The notes under the pieces: generated by a model
What the model was told of the DNA's origin: nothing
What the model saw: the letters and a program-made list of their open reading frames with translations, nothing else
Database searches by the model: none
Translations under genes and position numbers: made by a program
Shown here: one piece after another, positions 36,900 through 50,180 of the stretch
Numbering within the stretch: the stretch's first letter is position 1
Layout of the letters: each line of letters starts with the position of its first letter
NCBI GenBank assembly: GCA_031772625.1
Contig: CM062805.1
Span: forward strand, 514,146,102-514,210,101
Direction of reading: 5' to 3'
Length of the DNA stretch: 64,000 nucleotides
Origin: Pinus tabuliformis
Taxonomy: Eukaryota; Streptophyta; Pinopsida; Pinales; Pinaceae

Positions 36900-38367
36900 T
36901 ATACCAAACATCATACCAAAATTGTTTTGCCACAACCAGCAACAATGAATGATACATAGCCCGCATATGATCCTCCATCTCCCACTTAGCTTCATCGGGC
37001 CCAAAGTGCTTCAATTGCACTTTAACCTGCTCGATTGCTCGGTTCCAGAGCATGAGCACCTTTTTCTGCAATATACACTGAGGCTCCGGCCGGAATTCTC
37101 CATCTGGCTCCACCTGCAATACAAACCAATCAATCACAACATCTTTAACATTATTCTTAAGCAATGACACATGGAAAAAATCATGGACTTTCACTATCAG
37201 AGGCAGTGCAAGTAGCCTATCAATCACATGATCAACATCTTTAACATTATTCTTAAGTAATGACACATGGAAAACATCATGGACTTTCACTATCAGAGGC
37301 AGTGCAAGTCGATAGGCTACTATCCCAATCCTCTCAATAATCTTGAAAGGTCCACAAAACCAGGGTGCTAGCTTAGCACATGATCCAATCCGCAAGGAGA
37401 TCTTCTTCGATTTTATTGGCAAGTACACCTTTTCCCCAACTTGGAACTTCTTGAACAACTTGTTATGATCTAGATAGTTCTTCTTCCTATCTTGTGTTGC
37501 TTTCAAATTCTTCTTGATTACTTGCATTTCTAGCTCCATGTATGCCAACATGTCTAGTCCAATCAACATCCTGTTAACTGGATCCCTCCAAGTTATGGGA
37601 GTATTGCAACTCCACCTGTACAATGCCTCAAATAGTCTCATCTTCAAAGATTCCTTATACCCATTTTTGTAAGCAAACTCTACCAGTGGAAGGTACTCTT
37701 CCCACTTCCATTGCTAATGCATCACATACATCCTCAACATGTCCTCCAATATCATGTTGACCCTCTAAGTCTGTCCATCTATCTACGGATGATAAGCTAT
37801 ACTGAAGCCAAATTCTATGCCCAAACCTGCTAACAACTTCTTCCAAAACTTGGAAGTAAACTTTGCATCCATGTCTGACACAATATCCTTTGGAACTCCA
37901 TGTAATTTGACCACATCTCTAATGAATACCTGTGCTACATCGCTAGCTGAGAATGTAGACTTCAATGGAATGAAGTGCGCTACCTTTGTCAACCTGTCCA
38001 CCAATACCATGATGGAATCATGATGTCTCACTGTCCTCGGCAAACCTGTGATAAAGTCCATGGAAATGACCTCCCATTTCCACTCTGGAATCATAATCGG
38101 TTGTAGCAGTCCACCTGGGTGCTTACATTCTTCCTTCACCTGCTAACAACCAAAACACCTAGCCACAAACTCTGCTACATCCTTCTTTAGATTCAGCCAA
38201 TAATAAAACTTCTTCACTATGGTCAATGTCTTTTGATAGCCTAGGTGACTTGAATATGGTTTCACATGAAACTCCCTCAAGATCACCTTCTTGAGCTCAT
38301 TGCTATCTGAGACACATATCTTGTCTCTAAACCTAACCAATCCATATGTTGTAAGACAATAGTCCAC
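36900..38367 (-). pseudogene. Element E integrase with C-terminal chromodomain
   Basis: Zinc-binding region at about 38143-38367 (FHVKPYSSHLGYQKT, then FVARCFGC). Catalytic core at 37783-38139: WEVISMDFITGLPRT carries the first acidic residue and KDIVSDMDAKFTSKFW the second. A GPY/F-type module at about 37330-37560 has KFQVGEKVYLPIK and WFCGPFKIIERIG, followed by HDVFHVSLLK. A chromodomain-like end (VKHFGPDEAKWEMED region) lies at about 36950-37060. The chromodomain is known to steer chromoviral integration to heterochromatin. An in-frame 96 bp duplication sits between the GPY/F module and the chromodomain. The region is broken. Confidence 0.88.
37138..37329 (-). repeat. 96 bp tandem duplication inside element E integrase
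   Basis: Two copies (from 37138 and from 37234) of a 96 bp unit, exactly 32 codons, encoding LALPLIVKVHD and FHVSLLKNNVKDV. They differ at a few positions. Confidence 0.9.
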
Positions 38368-38384
38368 ATCCTATGCACTTGCAC

Positions 38385-38575
38385 CTGTACCTGTACCACT
38401 ACATGTACATATACTACAACATGTACCTATACTTGTACTACTACATGTACCTATAACTGTACCTGTACCACTACATGTACATGTACTACAACATGTACCT
38501 ATACTTGTACTACTACATGTACCTATACTTGTACTACTACATGTACTTGTACCTGTACATGTACTCTGCTGCAAC
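38385..38575. repeat. Short tandem array (tgtacc/tacatg type) inside element E pol
   Basis: About 190 bp of drifting 6 bp units (ctgtac, catgta, actaca) between the integrase and RNase H parts. On the minus strand it would read as Thr/Ser/Gly/Cys repeats. It is not part of any usual pol domain. Confidence 0.9.
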
Positions 38576-38679
38576 CTATGCACAATCTCCATATACTTGA
38601 CAAAATGCTAACCTACCTACAAGATCATGTCCTGTAGATCTGTCTCATAGGAACTCATAACTGCTATATGATTTACTTG

Positions 38680-40419
38680 TATCCACCTGCTAAGAGTATC
38701 TACGACCCCATTCTCTTTACCTTTCATGTACCTGATCTCAAAATCAAACTCATTGATCATGGCCAACCATATAGCCTACCTGACATTCATATTCAGTTGA
38801 TCAAATAAGTATCTCAACCCACTGTGATCACTCATTAATAGAAACCTCCTGCCTAGAATATAGTGCCTCCATATCTTCAATGCATGTATGATTGCTGCCA
38901 ATTAAAGATCATATGTTGGATAGTTCTGCTCATGTTCATTTAGTTTTTGAGACTCATAACACACTACCTGTCCTTCCTACATAAGGACTACCAAGTCCTC
39001 TCTTATAAGCATTTGTACATACTACAAACTCCTTGCTCGGATATGCAATCTTTAACATTGGAGCATGTGTCAACAACCGCTTAAGCTGCTCAAATCTGGC
39101 CTCACACTCCTTTGTCCATTCAAACTTCTTACCTTTCCTCTGCAACGATGTAATAAGATAAGCAATCTGTGAGAATTTCTTGATGAACCTCCTGTAGTAA
39201 CCTACCGATCCCATGAAATATCTCACCTCATCTACATTTCTAGGAGTTGCCCACTTCATGATGGATCTTATCCTTTTTGGATCCAATGATATGCCCCCTG
39301 GAGACAAGATGTCCTAAGTAACGTACCTTAGTATGAAATAAACTGCACTTGTTGAGCTTAACATACACCTGATGCTCTCTCAACAACCTCAACACTGCTG
39401 CCAAATGCTCGACATGCTCTTCCTCATTTTTAGAATATACCATTATATCATCAATGAACACAATAACAAAATTGTCCAAATACGGACGCAACACATTATT
39501 CATCAAGCACATAAAGGTAGCTAGAGCATTAGTCAAACTGAATGGAACTACAAGAAACTCATAACGCTGATACCTAGTTCGAAAAGTTGTCTTGTAAAAG
39601 TCCTCTTCCTTGATGCATACCTGATGATGCCCAGATCTCAGATCAATCTTTGAGAACACTTCTTCTCCCTTAAGCTGATCAAACAAGTCATCAATCCTCG
39701 GCAAAGGATACCTGTTCTTGATGGTCACTTTGTTTAACTATGTGTAGTCAATGCATAATTTAAGGGTACCATCCTTCTTCTTCACAAACAATACCGGTGC
39801 GCCCCAAGGTGATACACTTGGCCTAGTGTATCCTTTTTCAAGTATCTCTTTCAGCTGCAACTTCAACTCTACCAACTCAGGTGTGCTCATCCTGTAAGGT
39901 GCTTTTGATGTTAGAGCTTCCCCTGACACTAACTCAATAGAAAAGTCTACTTCCTTGAGAGGTGGAAACTCTAAAATCTTTCTGGGAAACACATCCTAAA
40001 ATTGTTGTAGAACTAGGGACCTACTCAAAACATTTGCATCCTCAACTTCCTTACCTTCGTCACTAGAGATATGCACTGCAAATAACACACACCCTTTTCT
40101 GTGACTACGCTTTGCTTGCGTAGTTGTCATCATCCTAACTGATGTGGCTTTCTTCTTTCCCTGTAAGACTCTTGGTTCCCCATTGTCCTTCACGCACTCA
40201 ATGGATTTGTCATAAAATCCACCTTAGTCCTATGAAGGTACAACCAATCCATGCCCAACAACATATTGTATGATCCCAATACATTCAAATGTTTTGCGGT
40301 AGGCATACCATTCAAATCAAATGCACAAGCTCTTACCCAATGATGAACTCTTTACTTTGTACCTATAGGCAACTGCACTAACCAAGATGTTGCATGCACT
40401 TCTTTATTCAAACCACGCT
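38680..40419 (-). pseudogene. Element E RT-RNase H segment, duplicate copy 1
   Basis: Downstream copy of a 1.74 kb tandem duplication. Reverse transcriptase at about 39240-39992 has TLKLCIDYT, then [20 protein letters not shown], the FIDDIMVYS catalytic region near 39440, and the thumb. RNase H remains lie at about 38690-39300. The part above 39996 encodes the linker after protease. Broken. Confidence 0.9.
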
Positions 40420-42158
40420 TATCCACCTACTAAGAGCATCTACAACCCTGTTCTCTTCACCTTTCATGTACCTGATCTGAAAATCAAACTCATTGATCAT
40501 GGCCAACCATCTAGCCTGCCTCACATTCATATTCGATTGATCAAACAAGTATCTCAACCCACTATGATTACTCATTAGTACAAACCTCCTGCCTAGAATA
40601 TAGTGCCTCCACATCCTCAATGCATGTATGATCACTGCCAATTCAAGATCATATGTTGGATAATTATGCTCATGTTCATTTAGTTTCTGAGACTCATAAC
40701 ACACTACTTGTCCTTCCTGCATAAGGACTGCCAAGTCTCTCTTACAAGCATCTGTACATACTACAAACTCCTTGCCCAGATCTACAATATTTAACATTGG
40801 AGCATGTGTCAACAACTACTTAAGCTGCTCAAAACTGGCCTCGCACTCCTTTGTCCATTCAAACTTCTCACCTTTCCTCTGCAACGATGTAATAGGATAA
40901 GAAATATGTGAGAATTTCCTGATGAACCTCCTGTAGTAACCTACCAATCCCATGAAATATCTCACCTCATCTACATTTCTAGGAGTTGCCCACTTCATGA
41001 TGGCTCTTATCTTTTCTGGATCCACTAATATGCCCCTTGGAGACAACATGTCCTAAGTAATGTACCTCAGTATGAAATAAACTGCACTTGGTGAGCTTAG
41101 CATACAATTGATGCTCTCTCAACAACCTCAACACTGCTTCTAGATGCTCGACATGCTCTTCCTCATTTTTAGAATATACCAATATATCATCAATGAACAC
41201 AATAACAAACTTGTCCAAAGACGGACGCAACACATTATTCATCAAGCACATAAAGGTAGCTAAAGCATTAGTCAAACTGAATGGAACTACAACAAACTCA
41301 TAATGTCGATACCTAGTCTAAAAAGTTGTCTTGTAAAAGTCCTCTTCCTTGATGTGTACCTGATGATACCCAGATCTCAGATCAATCTTTGAGAACACTT
41401 CTTCTCCCTTCAGTTGAACAAATAAGTCATTGATCCTCGGCAAAGGATACTAATTCTTGATGGTCACTTTGTTTAATTGCATGTAGTCAATGCATAATCT
41501 AAGGGTACCATCCTTCTTCTTCACAAACAATACTGGTGCGCCCTAAGGTGATACACTTGGCCTAATGTATCCTTTTTCAAGTATCTCTTTCAGCTGCAAC
41601 TTCAACTCTACCAACTCAGGTGTGCTCATCCTCTAAGGTGCTTTTGATGTTAGAGCTACCCCTGACACTAACTCAATAGAAAAGTCTACTTCCCTGAGAG
41701 GTGGAAATTCTAAAATCTCCGCGGGAAACACATCCTAAAAATGTTGTAGAACTGGGGACCTACTCAAAACATTTGCATCCTCAACTTCCTTACCTTTGTC
41801 ACTAGAGATATGCACTGAAAATAACACACACCCTTTTCTGTGACTGTGCTTTACTTGTGTAGTTGTCATCGTCCTAATTGATGTGGCTTTCTTCTTTCCC
41901 TGTAAGACTCTTGGTTCCCTAATGTCCTTACGCACTCAATGGATTTGTCATAACAATCCACCTTGGTCCTATGAAGGTACAACCAATCCATGTCCAACAA
42001 CGTATTGTATGGTCCCAATACATTCAAATGTGTTGCGGTAGGCATACCATTCAAATCAAATGCACAAGCTCTTACCCAATGATGAACTCTTTTCTTTTTA
42101 CCTATAGGAAACTACACTAACTAAGATGTCGCATGCACTTCTTTATTCAAATCACACT
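40420..42158 (-). pseudogene. Element E RT-RNase H segment, duplicate copy 2
   Basis: Upstream copy of the same 1.74 kb unit. RT motifs include [14 protein letters not shown] near 41190. RNase H at 40408-40815 includes FVVCTDACKRDLAVL, then AVIIHALRMWRHYILGR and NRVVDALSR. Collinear with copy 1 throughout, with modest divergence. Both boundaries carry the word tatccacc (38680, 40420, 42159). Broken. Confidence 0.9.
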
Positions 42159-43566
42159 TATCCACCAAGTCAAGACTAACATAACTATAATTAGATCCAG
42201 GGTCAATCAAAATAGAAACAACTTGATCACAAAGCTTACCGTCCATCTCAATGATAGATGCCTAATGGTTTCCATGTCTGTTAACAAGTACTTCATCGAT
42301 ACGAGGAATGCTCTGACCAACATCCCCAACAGTTTGCGCCTCTTGTGCACTATATATCTGAGGGTTACCACCCTGATTCTATGGACATTCTCTCTTAAGG
42401 TGTTCTTTACCACATGTCCAACACTCCAACCATCCAATACCATCACCTCTATGTTGCTATTGTGATCCATGTCCCTATCTAGCTGCATTGAACTTCTTTT
42501 GTGGTGCCAAATTTTCTTTCTCTTCTGCATTATGAGGCTTTGTTTTTTTCAGCTGCCATTTACCCTTACCTTTATCCTTATCCTTCCCTTTCCATCCTTG
42601 CTGAGATTTATTATTACACTTTGACTATTCATAGCAATGCTTCAATTTCCCAATCACTTCCTCAAGTGACTAAGGCTCATCATACTCGATTTGATCACTA
42701 AATGCTAACTAAAAATCACTGAACTTTAGCCTTCTCATATTTAAGATATGGTACATACCTCAATATCTTAGGAACTTAGTTGTGTACTCCTCATCTATCA
42801 TTGATCCCATCTTTAGTTCATAGAATTCTTTGGTCTTACTGTCGTAGTGTCTTTCTAACAAATATTTCTTCCTAAAAAGCCTCTTAAACTCATGCCAACT
42901 CAAGTCCTCCGTCTAGACGTCTCTAACCTACTTCACATCTTCCCACCAGATATCTGCATTACCTTTCAGACTGAAGATAACAATTTTGGCCTTCATGTTT
43001 TTTGTGTACTCATGCAACTCAAAGAACTTGTTCATCCCAAGTATCCAAGCCTCTGCATCTTCTAGTTTCTTCAAGTCTCCATCAAAAGTAGGTGGCTTTG
43101 CTTTCTTAAACTCATATGGCAAGTATTCCCTATCACTCCTCCTATAAGGATGATAACGATGATGATCATGATGCCTATCAGAACCAGAACCAAAATAATA
43201 CTTGTATCCATCACCTCTCCTATCTAGAGTATCCATCAACTTTCCATTTCTAACCATGTCATCTCTATCCGCCCTGTGACCATCATGAGCCCTACTACAA
43301 TATGCCCCATTAGTTTTTTCCTCCTCCCCATGGCTGATCTGAAGTGACCCCTGTCGCTGCATTTCTGATAAACTCTGAAGGACTATTGCATTAACCTCTA
43401 CTTGTTTCTTTTATGCCTTCGTGATTTTGTCATTTTCCACCTTACAACTCCTTATTTCTTCCTTCAATCTTCTCAATGTGTCTACTAATTCAGAAGAGTA
43501 CTCAACACCACACTGCTCATCTGATTCATAAGGAGAGTCTTTGTAGTCTACTATCTTGCTAGCCAT
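42100..43566 (-). pseudogene. Element E gag, knuckle and protease
   Basis: Gag begins at 43566 (MASKIVDYKDSPYES). Its capsid-like core is at 42928-43200: FKKAKPPTFDGDLKKLEDAE, then WILGMNKFFELHEYTKNMKA and GNADIWWEDVK. A CCHC-type knuckle (CWTCGKEHLKREC) lies at about 42380-42425. The protease region at about 42100-42240 has SILIDPGSNYSYVS. Gag packages the RNA and the protease matures the polyprotein. Broken. Confidence 0.87.
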
Positions 43567-44057
43567 TTTGATCTCTTTCCTGCAAGGCATACTATGTTAG
43601 TTAAACCAAATCACAATAAACCAACGTACCTTGGCAAAATTCGGGGAGGATATCTCATCTACAAGATCAACCCATCAACGTAATACATGTATAACATAAT
43701 CATAACAACGTAAAGACATATAATACATAAGCATATAACCATGTAACCATCAGTATAACTAGAGTCCATTCATCAATGCATGACCATATCAACTACACAT
43801 ACCATGAACTCATGCATGACAACAACAACCATACCAATGTACATTGACAATATGTAATCATAACAATATGTAACCATTCATACACTCATGATGACACACT
43901 TCACAACAACAACATCCTCTTTCACATGGCGACTTCACTACAACCATGACTGACACCATGCATATGCAACAAGCACATAGACCACATGATGATTAACACA
44001 CGTGCAACCGACATGAATACATGAGCAACACACACCGCCCATCTAGTCCAAGGGGTG

Positions 44058-44075
44058 AACCATCCTTCAATACCA
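44058..44075 (-). promoter_or_regulatory. Element E primer-binding site
   Basis: Minus strand reads tggtattgaaggatggtt, three bases inside the LTR. Only the first six bases agree with the initiator-Met TGGTATCAGAGC form, so the site is decayed or a variant. Confidence 0.5.
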
Positions 44076-45087
44076 CTCTGTAACACCCTCCTCCCACATC
44101 TATCCAAGTAATTGACCAACTTGAGTAAACATGTGATGAGAGGCTACTATGATTTGATTCAACCTCCTAGGCCACCTTAGGGAAGTGGAACTGACAAAAA
44201 CACACCATACAGACCTTCCACATCAGTAACATGACTCCCAGGAACCATCCCCACCTCTTAGGTAAATAGTACATGGGTCCCACTGAGTTTTTAGACCAAT
44301 TAACCCCTAGATGCTCCCATGATATGGGCATGCATGTTTCCAAAAGGCTCTAGACGCTCCCACAACATGGTATGCCAACATCCAGGGACTATTTTGCTCA
44401 ATGTTGTGCCAACATCTCTGATATTTGAGCCATTTTTTCAAGCTCAAATCCCACGTCACTCCCCATAACTAAATAACACCTTTAGAACATAAAGATAACA
44501 AGGGAATGTTGATACAAATGCAATTACTTGAACAAGCCCTTGACTGGACCCCTACTAACCATGACAGGCATTTCGTCAAACATGTCACAAATATGTAATC
44601 TATAGGTGTAAACAACATATTTAAGCATAGGGGTCTCATACTTGTCTGAAAATCGCTAAGAAGCATTGTTCCATCATATCATTAGTTGCATTATCGTCTA
44701 TTAGGTCATAGATACATTGTTCATTCATTTACAAATCAAAACATGAGGAAAGCCATACATCATCACTATCATAATGCATGTTTATAACCAACATAATAAC
44801 AACAGAAATATCAAGGATACATCAGCCATGAAATCCACATATAAACCATTACATTTATACATAAGATACAAAGGAGAAAATCTCTTATTAATGAATGTAA
44901 AATCCAACCCGGGATAGGACTACCATGTTCCACTCGACCATAGAATGGTTGAGCCAAATCTCTCTTCAACCATTCACCCCCATGACATATTCCAAGCATG
45001 AATGTGGGACTCAAACCAAAAGTACCAACCAGGGCATCCTGAGGCTAAACCACCTCACCCTCATGAATAGAAACCAGGGTTTGCTAT

Positions 45088-47076
45088 TGTAACAACCCTG
45101 GTGAAAAATTCATGTAATAATGTAAATAAAGGCAAAAATACGACCACGGGTAAGGGACATGTATTCCAAGATGAATGTTGGGAAAATATATCCTAGTGGG
45201 CATCACTAGATGTGTGTTTTGGCTTAAGGAAATTGGAAAAGGCTAAGGCAAAGGCGTTAAAAGGCAAGAAGGCATTTTTGGCACATTTATTTATGAAAAT
45301 AAAGGAAAATGGGAGAAAAGGAAGGTAAAAGGTCACAGGTTTCATGTGAGGAGCAAATTGAAGGAAAATAATGGAAAATGAAAAAATTAGGGGCCTCATT
45401 AATAAAAAGGCTTCTGAGGATCAATTGGCAAGCTCTTGGCTCAAGCTTATGTCAGTTCACATATGGAGCTCTCTCATTATTCTCTCTCTCTCTGTCACTC
45501 TTGGTCACATAGAGTTTTCTTAGAGCACTCTAGCTTTGGATCAAGGAAGGAAAATCAAGCAAAGAGAAAGGAAGGAAAGCAATGATCCAAGAAGGAAGAG
45601 TAGAATCAAGCAGCTTCAGCATGAATACTTGCAGGTAACCTTTTTCATGTGTCATTTCTTAGTTGGTCTGGACATGCATGGATTTGCATGTTGGTGTATG
45701 GCTCTCTTGCTGTCAATGGCATGTCTTGCCGGGTTATGACAATGGTTTTCAGCCTAGCCTAGCCTTTTTCCAAATGCCATTGTATGTTGGGATGTTGATC
45801 TCAGTTTTTGAGCTTTGGTTTGCTGGATGGATTTTGGAATCTGGGGTGGAGGTGGTCTCAAGGTTCATTCCTAAAGGCCTAGGAATCCCTTGACTGGTTT
45901 TTGTAGGATACATAGTAAACGCTGAGGGAGTAGTCTCGGTTTAGGGCACAGTGATCTGGGTTTGGATTGCGGTAAAGGTTGAGATACAAGAAGACGAAAA
46001 ATTCCTCAAGGATAGTGATGGATTCCATATGGCATTTCAAGTTATGTTCGGTTGTGATCAGAGCACCATTTTGGTGTGATCGTGATTTGATGAGGGTGGA
46101 GGTGGTTTAACCTCTAGATTCCCTTGGTTGTTCTTGGATTGGTTGTTCTATGAGATCCCACATTCATGCTTGGAATATGGCACGGGGGTGATTAGCTGAA
46201 AGAGAAATTTGGTTCAGCCATGTCTATGGTCGAGTGGTATGTGGAAGTCCCGAACCTGGTTGGATTTGCCTATGATTAATAAAAGCTAAGTTCTCTTACT
46301 TTTGCACTGATTTATATGTGGATTTAATGGATGTCATATCTCTGATATTTATATGGTTTTATGTTGGTTATAAGCATGGTTGAATGACTAGTTCATGTCA
46401 TGTTTATTTTATATATTTACTTGTAACTGTTAAATGGATGGATGCAAGACCTAATTGATGATGTAGTAGTTCAATGGAGAAGGAGGTGATCCTTCTGGTT
46501 ATGTTTCATAAGTTGTTTCAGTCATTTATGCTCTATCTTGTATCCTAGACCTGTAGGTTGCATTGATGCCAAGTATTTGACAAAATGTCAGTCCCAATTG
46601 GGGATGCTCAAGCCTAGTCCTAAGGGTGATTTTTGATTGATCAGCATGGTTATCATGTTTTTAATGATTTCTGAAAGTTACAACAAGTTCTGGGCATAAG
46701 CCAGGATTCTGGGCTAGAAAAGTGACTCTAATCTCGGGGTCGCTACCATATAACTGACAATTATGGACCACAGTTGCGCGTAGGCAGACCTGTGAGAGTG
46801 AATTTAGGTTTATGGTCACTCCCTTGCCTATAACATGAGAGTGACTGAGGCATAAGAGTTGCATAATAATAGTGGGACCCAGGGACAGGTTGTCTTAGTG
46901 GCTGACTTGTCTCCTGAGGGGTCTCTTGATGATGTTGGATGATTGTATGTGATGTTCTGTCGATTCCACTTCCTTAAGGTGACATAGGGGGTCAAATATG
47001 ATTGTAGAAGCATCTCTCCTCGTGTTTACCCCCATTGGCATGGTTAGTTTGGGTAGACCTGGGAGGGGGTGTTACA
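45088..47076 (+). mobile_element. H1: solo LTR, relative of the E LTR, inserted antisense
   Basis: 1989 bp from TGTAACAACCC to GGGTGTTACA. It is the reverse complement of an E-type LTR: the E-LTR end (ttattaactttta, cattcagcttggaa) appears inverted near 45100-45190, and the E-LTR start appears inverted at 47040-47076. No internal coding region is attached. The flanking pentamers (gctat, aacat) do not form a clear duplication, so the target duplication is lost or the insertion is more complex. Confidence 0.82.
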
Positions 47077-47733
47077 AACATAATCCACATCAGATCATTA
47101 GGCCAACACAATAAACATGTAATAACATGCTTTACCATGATCTCCACCAGATCACTAGGCCAAAACAAGCATGGATGCCACTGGATTTCTCCACCTACAC
47201 TGTGAGGAATTTTCCTATCTCCCAGTCTCTTAGGCTTTATTGCAATCCATATTCTGATCTAGGGATCACTGGGCCCTAAACCGAGACACCACCCTATAGG
47301 CTTTACCATATATCCCGCCATTCACCAGCAAGGATTCCTAGGCCTAATCAAGGGCAACCACCTCTAGGATTTATTATATATCCCACCATTCACTAGTCGA
47401 GGATTCTTAGGCCCACCGAGGCAACACAAAATATGGCTTTACCGCAACCCACAATCCGGTTCAGGGGTCACTAGGCCATGTGTTCTTGTTGGAAATACTA
47501 AGAGGGGGGTGAATCAATATTTCTTTTTCCCACTATTGTTTTACCAATTAAAACATATATATTAGAACATAAGATGAACAGCAAGAATAAATGCTTTTAT
47601 TAATATAAACTGAGCGGTAAAATAGATACAATATATATATGGTTACAATCAGTTGCCAAGCTCCAACTTGGACTTTGGTGAGGCTCCAACCTCCAGAGCA
47701 CCAAATCTATTTTGCCAAGACACCAATCTTGGA

Positions 47734-47952
47734 CTTGGGAGCACAAACTCCCAAGGACTTCAATCCTTCCTACTTCTGAGGCATCAACCCCAAGGACACC
47801 AATCCTACTTACTTCTGAGGCACCAACCTCAAGGACTCCTATCCTTCTTGCTTCTGAGGCACCAGCCCCAAGGACTCCTATCCTTCTTGCTTCTGAGGCA
47901 CCAGCCCCAAGGACTCCAATCCTTCTCACTTTTGAGGCACTAACCCCTAAGG
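47734..47952. repeat. 39 bp minisatellite in H2
   Basis: About five units starting cttctgaggcaccaac at 47773, 47812, 47851 and 47890. The unit is 13 codons long, so frames on either strand stay open through it (for example a repeating RRIGVLGAGASEA on the minus strand). That openness is a by-product of the period. Confidence 0.95.
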
Positions 47953-48889
47953 TTCCAACCCAATCTTGTCAAGGCATGTTTGATAGTAATCTTTTGCTCT
48001 CAGAACTCTTCTCTGCTAAGTTCTGTCTATTTACAGTTTCACTGTAGTCTCCAAACTACAGTATCAATGACAACCAGACTTCTTATGAATGAGTCTTTAC
48101 AACTCTACACACTGCCCATGCATAGCCTCCAATAGCCTTCATGCTCTCTGATAATGTCTTCACACAGCTCTAGTCAGTCTACTGTTAGTTGCACTCAAAT
48201 CTGCATAAAGAACAACTTCTTGTTCAATCTTATGTTCTCTGCTGGCTACTTCTCCCCTTCGACTGTCTGCTGTCCTGTTAGCCCTGCGGCCCTCTTTTTG
48301 TTCTGCTAGATCCTCTCGCTGCCTCTGTCTCCTCCAACTTATTTTCACAGCATTCAAAAACATTCACCGATGTTGCTTCTGCTATCTCACACTCTGGTTC
48401 TTCACCATACCAACAACCTCCATAGTCCTCTGTTTTATACATTCCCATGCCTTCGTCCATTCATTTCCGCTTACACCGCCTCTTAGACTTCCTCAACGCT
48501 CGCTGTCATTTCCTCTGTGCTTGCTTGCTTCTTCAGCTTCCCAGCTTTCGGTTTCCTCTGTCTATTCATGCTCAGAGGACACGTTGAATCAATGGCAAGA
48601 ACTCAGTCATACGTAGAGGACACATATTCAGAAAACTGTAACAACGCTCTTGTTTTCTCATGATAGCAGGCATACACAGGGATGGCATTATTTAACGGAC
48701 CTGCCACGTCCTGATCGCAATCACCATCGATATTATTTCATCCTCCTGAACTATCGGAACCATTATCATATGCATTTTGGCCCTTCAAACCGCGCGCAAG
48801 GCAAATATGTAAATACATAAGAAATATGAGCAAAAATAGGTGAAAGTGCTAAAGGGCGGACTTCAAGGATCATTGCACCCGTATCTATA

Positions 48890-49300
48890 CCTATGTCGGG
48901 TCCGCAATGATATCGCAATCGACGTTCAAGACTTATGGGGGTCCTTTATACATCGGGCTCATGACATCGCCGATGGCCGACGACCGATCCACCACTGGAC
49001 GCGATATTATATTAAGCCATGTTATAATGTTTAATCGGGTCCACATGCTTTATCGCAATCGACGCTTCTGGTCGGACAACCCTCTGTGTAGCATTGTGAT
49101 GGGCGGATGCGATAATGCATTCAACCATAACACAATTCCGCATCGGGTCCGCATGCGTCATCGCAATCGACGCATAGCAGGAGGACAGCCCTTTGGGTAT
49201 TGCGATGTGAGAGTCCCGATAGGGTGGATGCGATATTGCATTCAACCATAACACAATGCAGCATCGGGTCCGCGTACATTATCGCAATCAGTCAAAAAAC
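48890..49300. repeat. Diverged tandem units of about 115 bp in H2
   Basis: The word atcgggtccgc followed by atcgcaatcgacg recurs near 48896, 49033, 49142 and 49262, with shared stretches such as gcattcaaccataacaca between. Confidence 0.85.
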
Positions 49301-49499
49301 ACGTGAAATTAATCCTGTCGTCCGATCATTCATCAGGCGATCCGACGATGTTCGCTCCTCCTGATCCTGTGAACCGCCCGCGCGTTAACTCGCGATAAAG
49401 CGGTTTTCAACTGTTCCCTGCCGCCACGCGTCACAGTTCTAATGGAATCGCGAGCCCGTGTATGAATACCACTTGACTCCCAAGGGCGGTGCGAGCATT

Positions 49500-50180
49500 A
49501 CCGCTTACCGCTTCGGATAGTGTATTTGGAAGATATACATATGCTTTGGCTGCCGATAGTGTTAATGCCACCTTTGCTCCTCCGATAGCTCCCGATAGTG
49601 TTATCTGTGGATATATGGCTCCCGATAGCTGTGTCTGCTTCCTTTGTGGCTCCGACAGTTGTGTTTGATGTGTCCCATGGCTTTTTTTGCTCCTCTGTTT
49701 GCTCTATCGTTGTGTCCTCCACTCTTCCTCTATGCTCCTTTGATCGGTCTTCCTTTGGATTGTTGCTCTGATAGCTGTTAATGCATATATAGATGGGTTT
49801 TGCCTCTGATAGCTCCCGATTGCGTAATCTGCTTCCTCTGATGCTCTGTCTACTCCTCTGTTGCTCCGATGGCTGTCTGTGTCCTCTGTTTGCCATGTAT
49901 GCTCCTCTTCTTTGGCATATATATGGCATATATATGGCTCCTCTTGTAGCTCCTCTTGCTCCAATGTGGCTCCTCTCGTTTCCATTTGCTCCTCTGGTGG
50001 CTCTGTCTGCTCCTCTCGTCTCCATCTGCTCCTCTGGCCTCTCGTCTCCATCTGCTCCTCTGGCTTGGCAGTGTCTTTCAAAGACCTCCTTTGGTAACTC
50101 CTCTTGCTTATGGCTTGGCTATCCTGATGGCCTTGCTCCTGTCTCTTCATGGATCTGTTCTGCTTCCCCTTGGCTTCATG
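49500..50180. repeat. CT-rich low-complexity part of H2
   Basis: Repeated words tctgctcctctgg, gctcccgatagtg and tccatctgctcc. Long frames on both strands follow from this composition and show no domain. Confidence 0.8.

Noticed and set aside
38371-38592. 73-codon Thr/Ser/Cys/Gly-rich frame
   Set aside because: Arises from the short tandem array in element E.
45663-45893. 76-codon frame inside H1
   Set aside because: Lies wholly within an LTR and has no domain.
47600-48047. Repeat proteins of about 110 codons on both strands
   Set aside because: A 39 bp period leaves frames open by arithmetic. No domain and no coding context.
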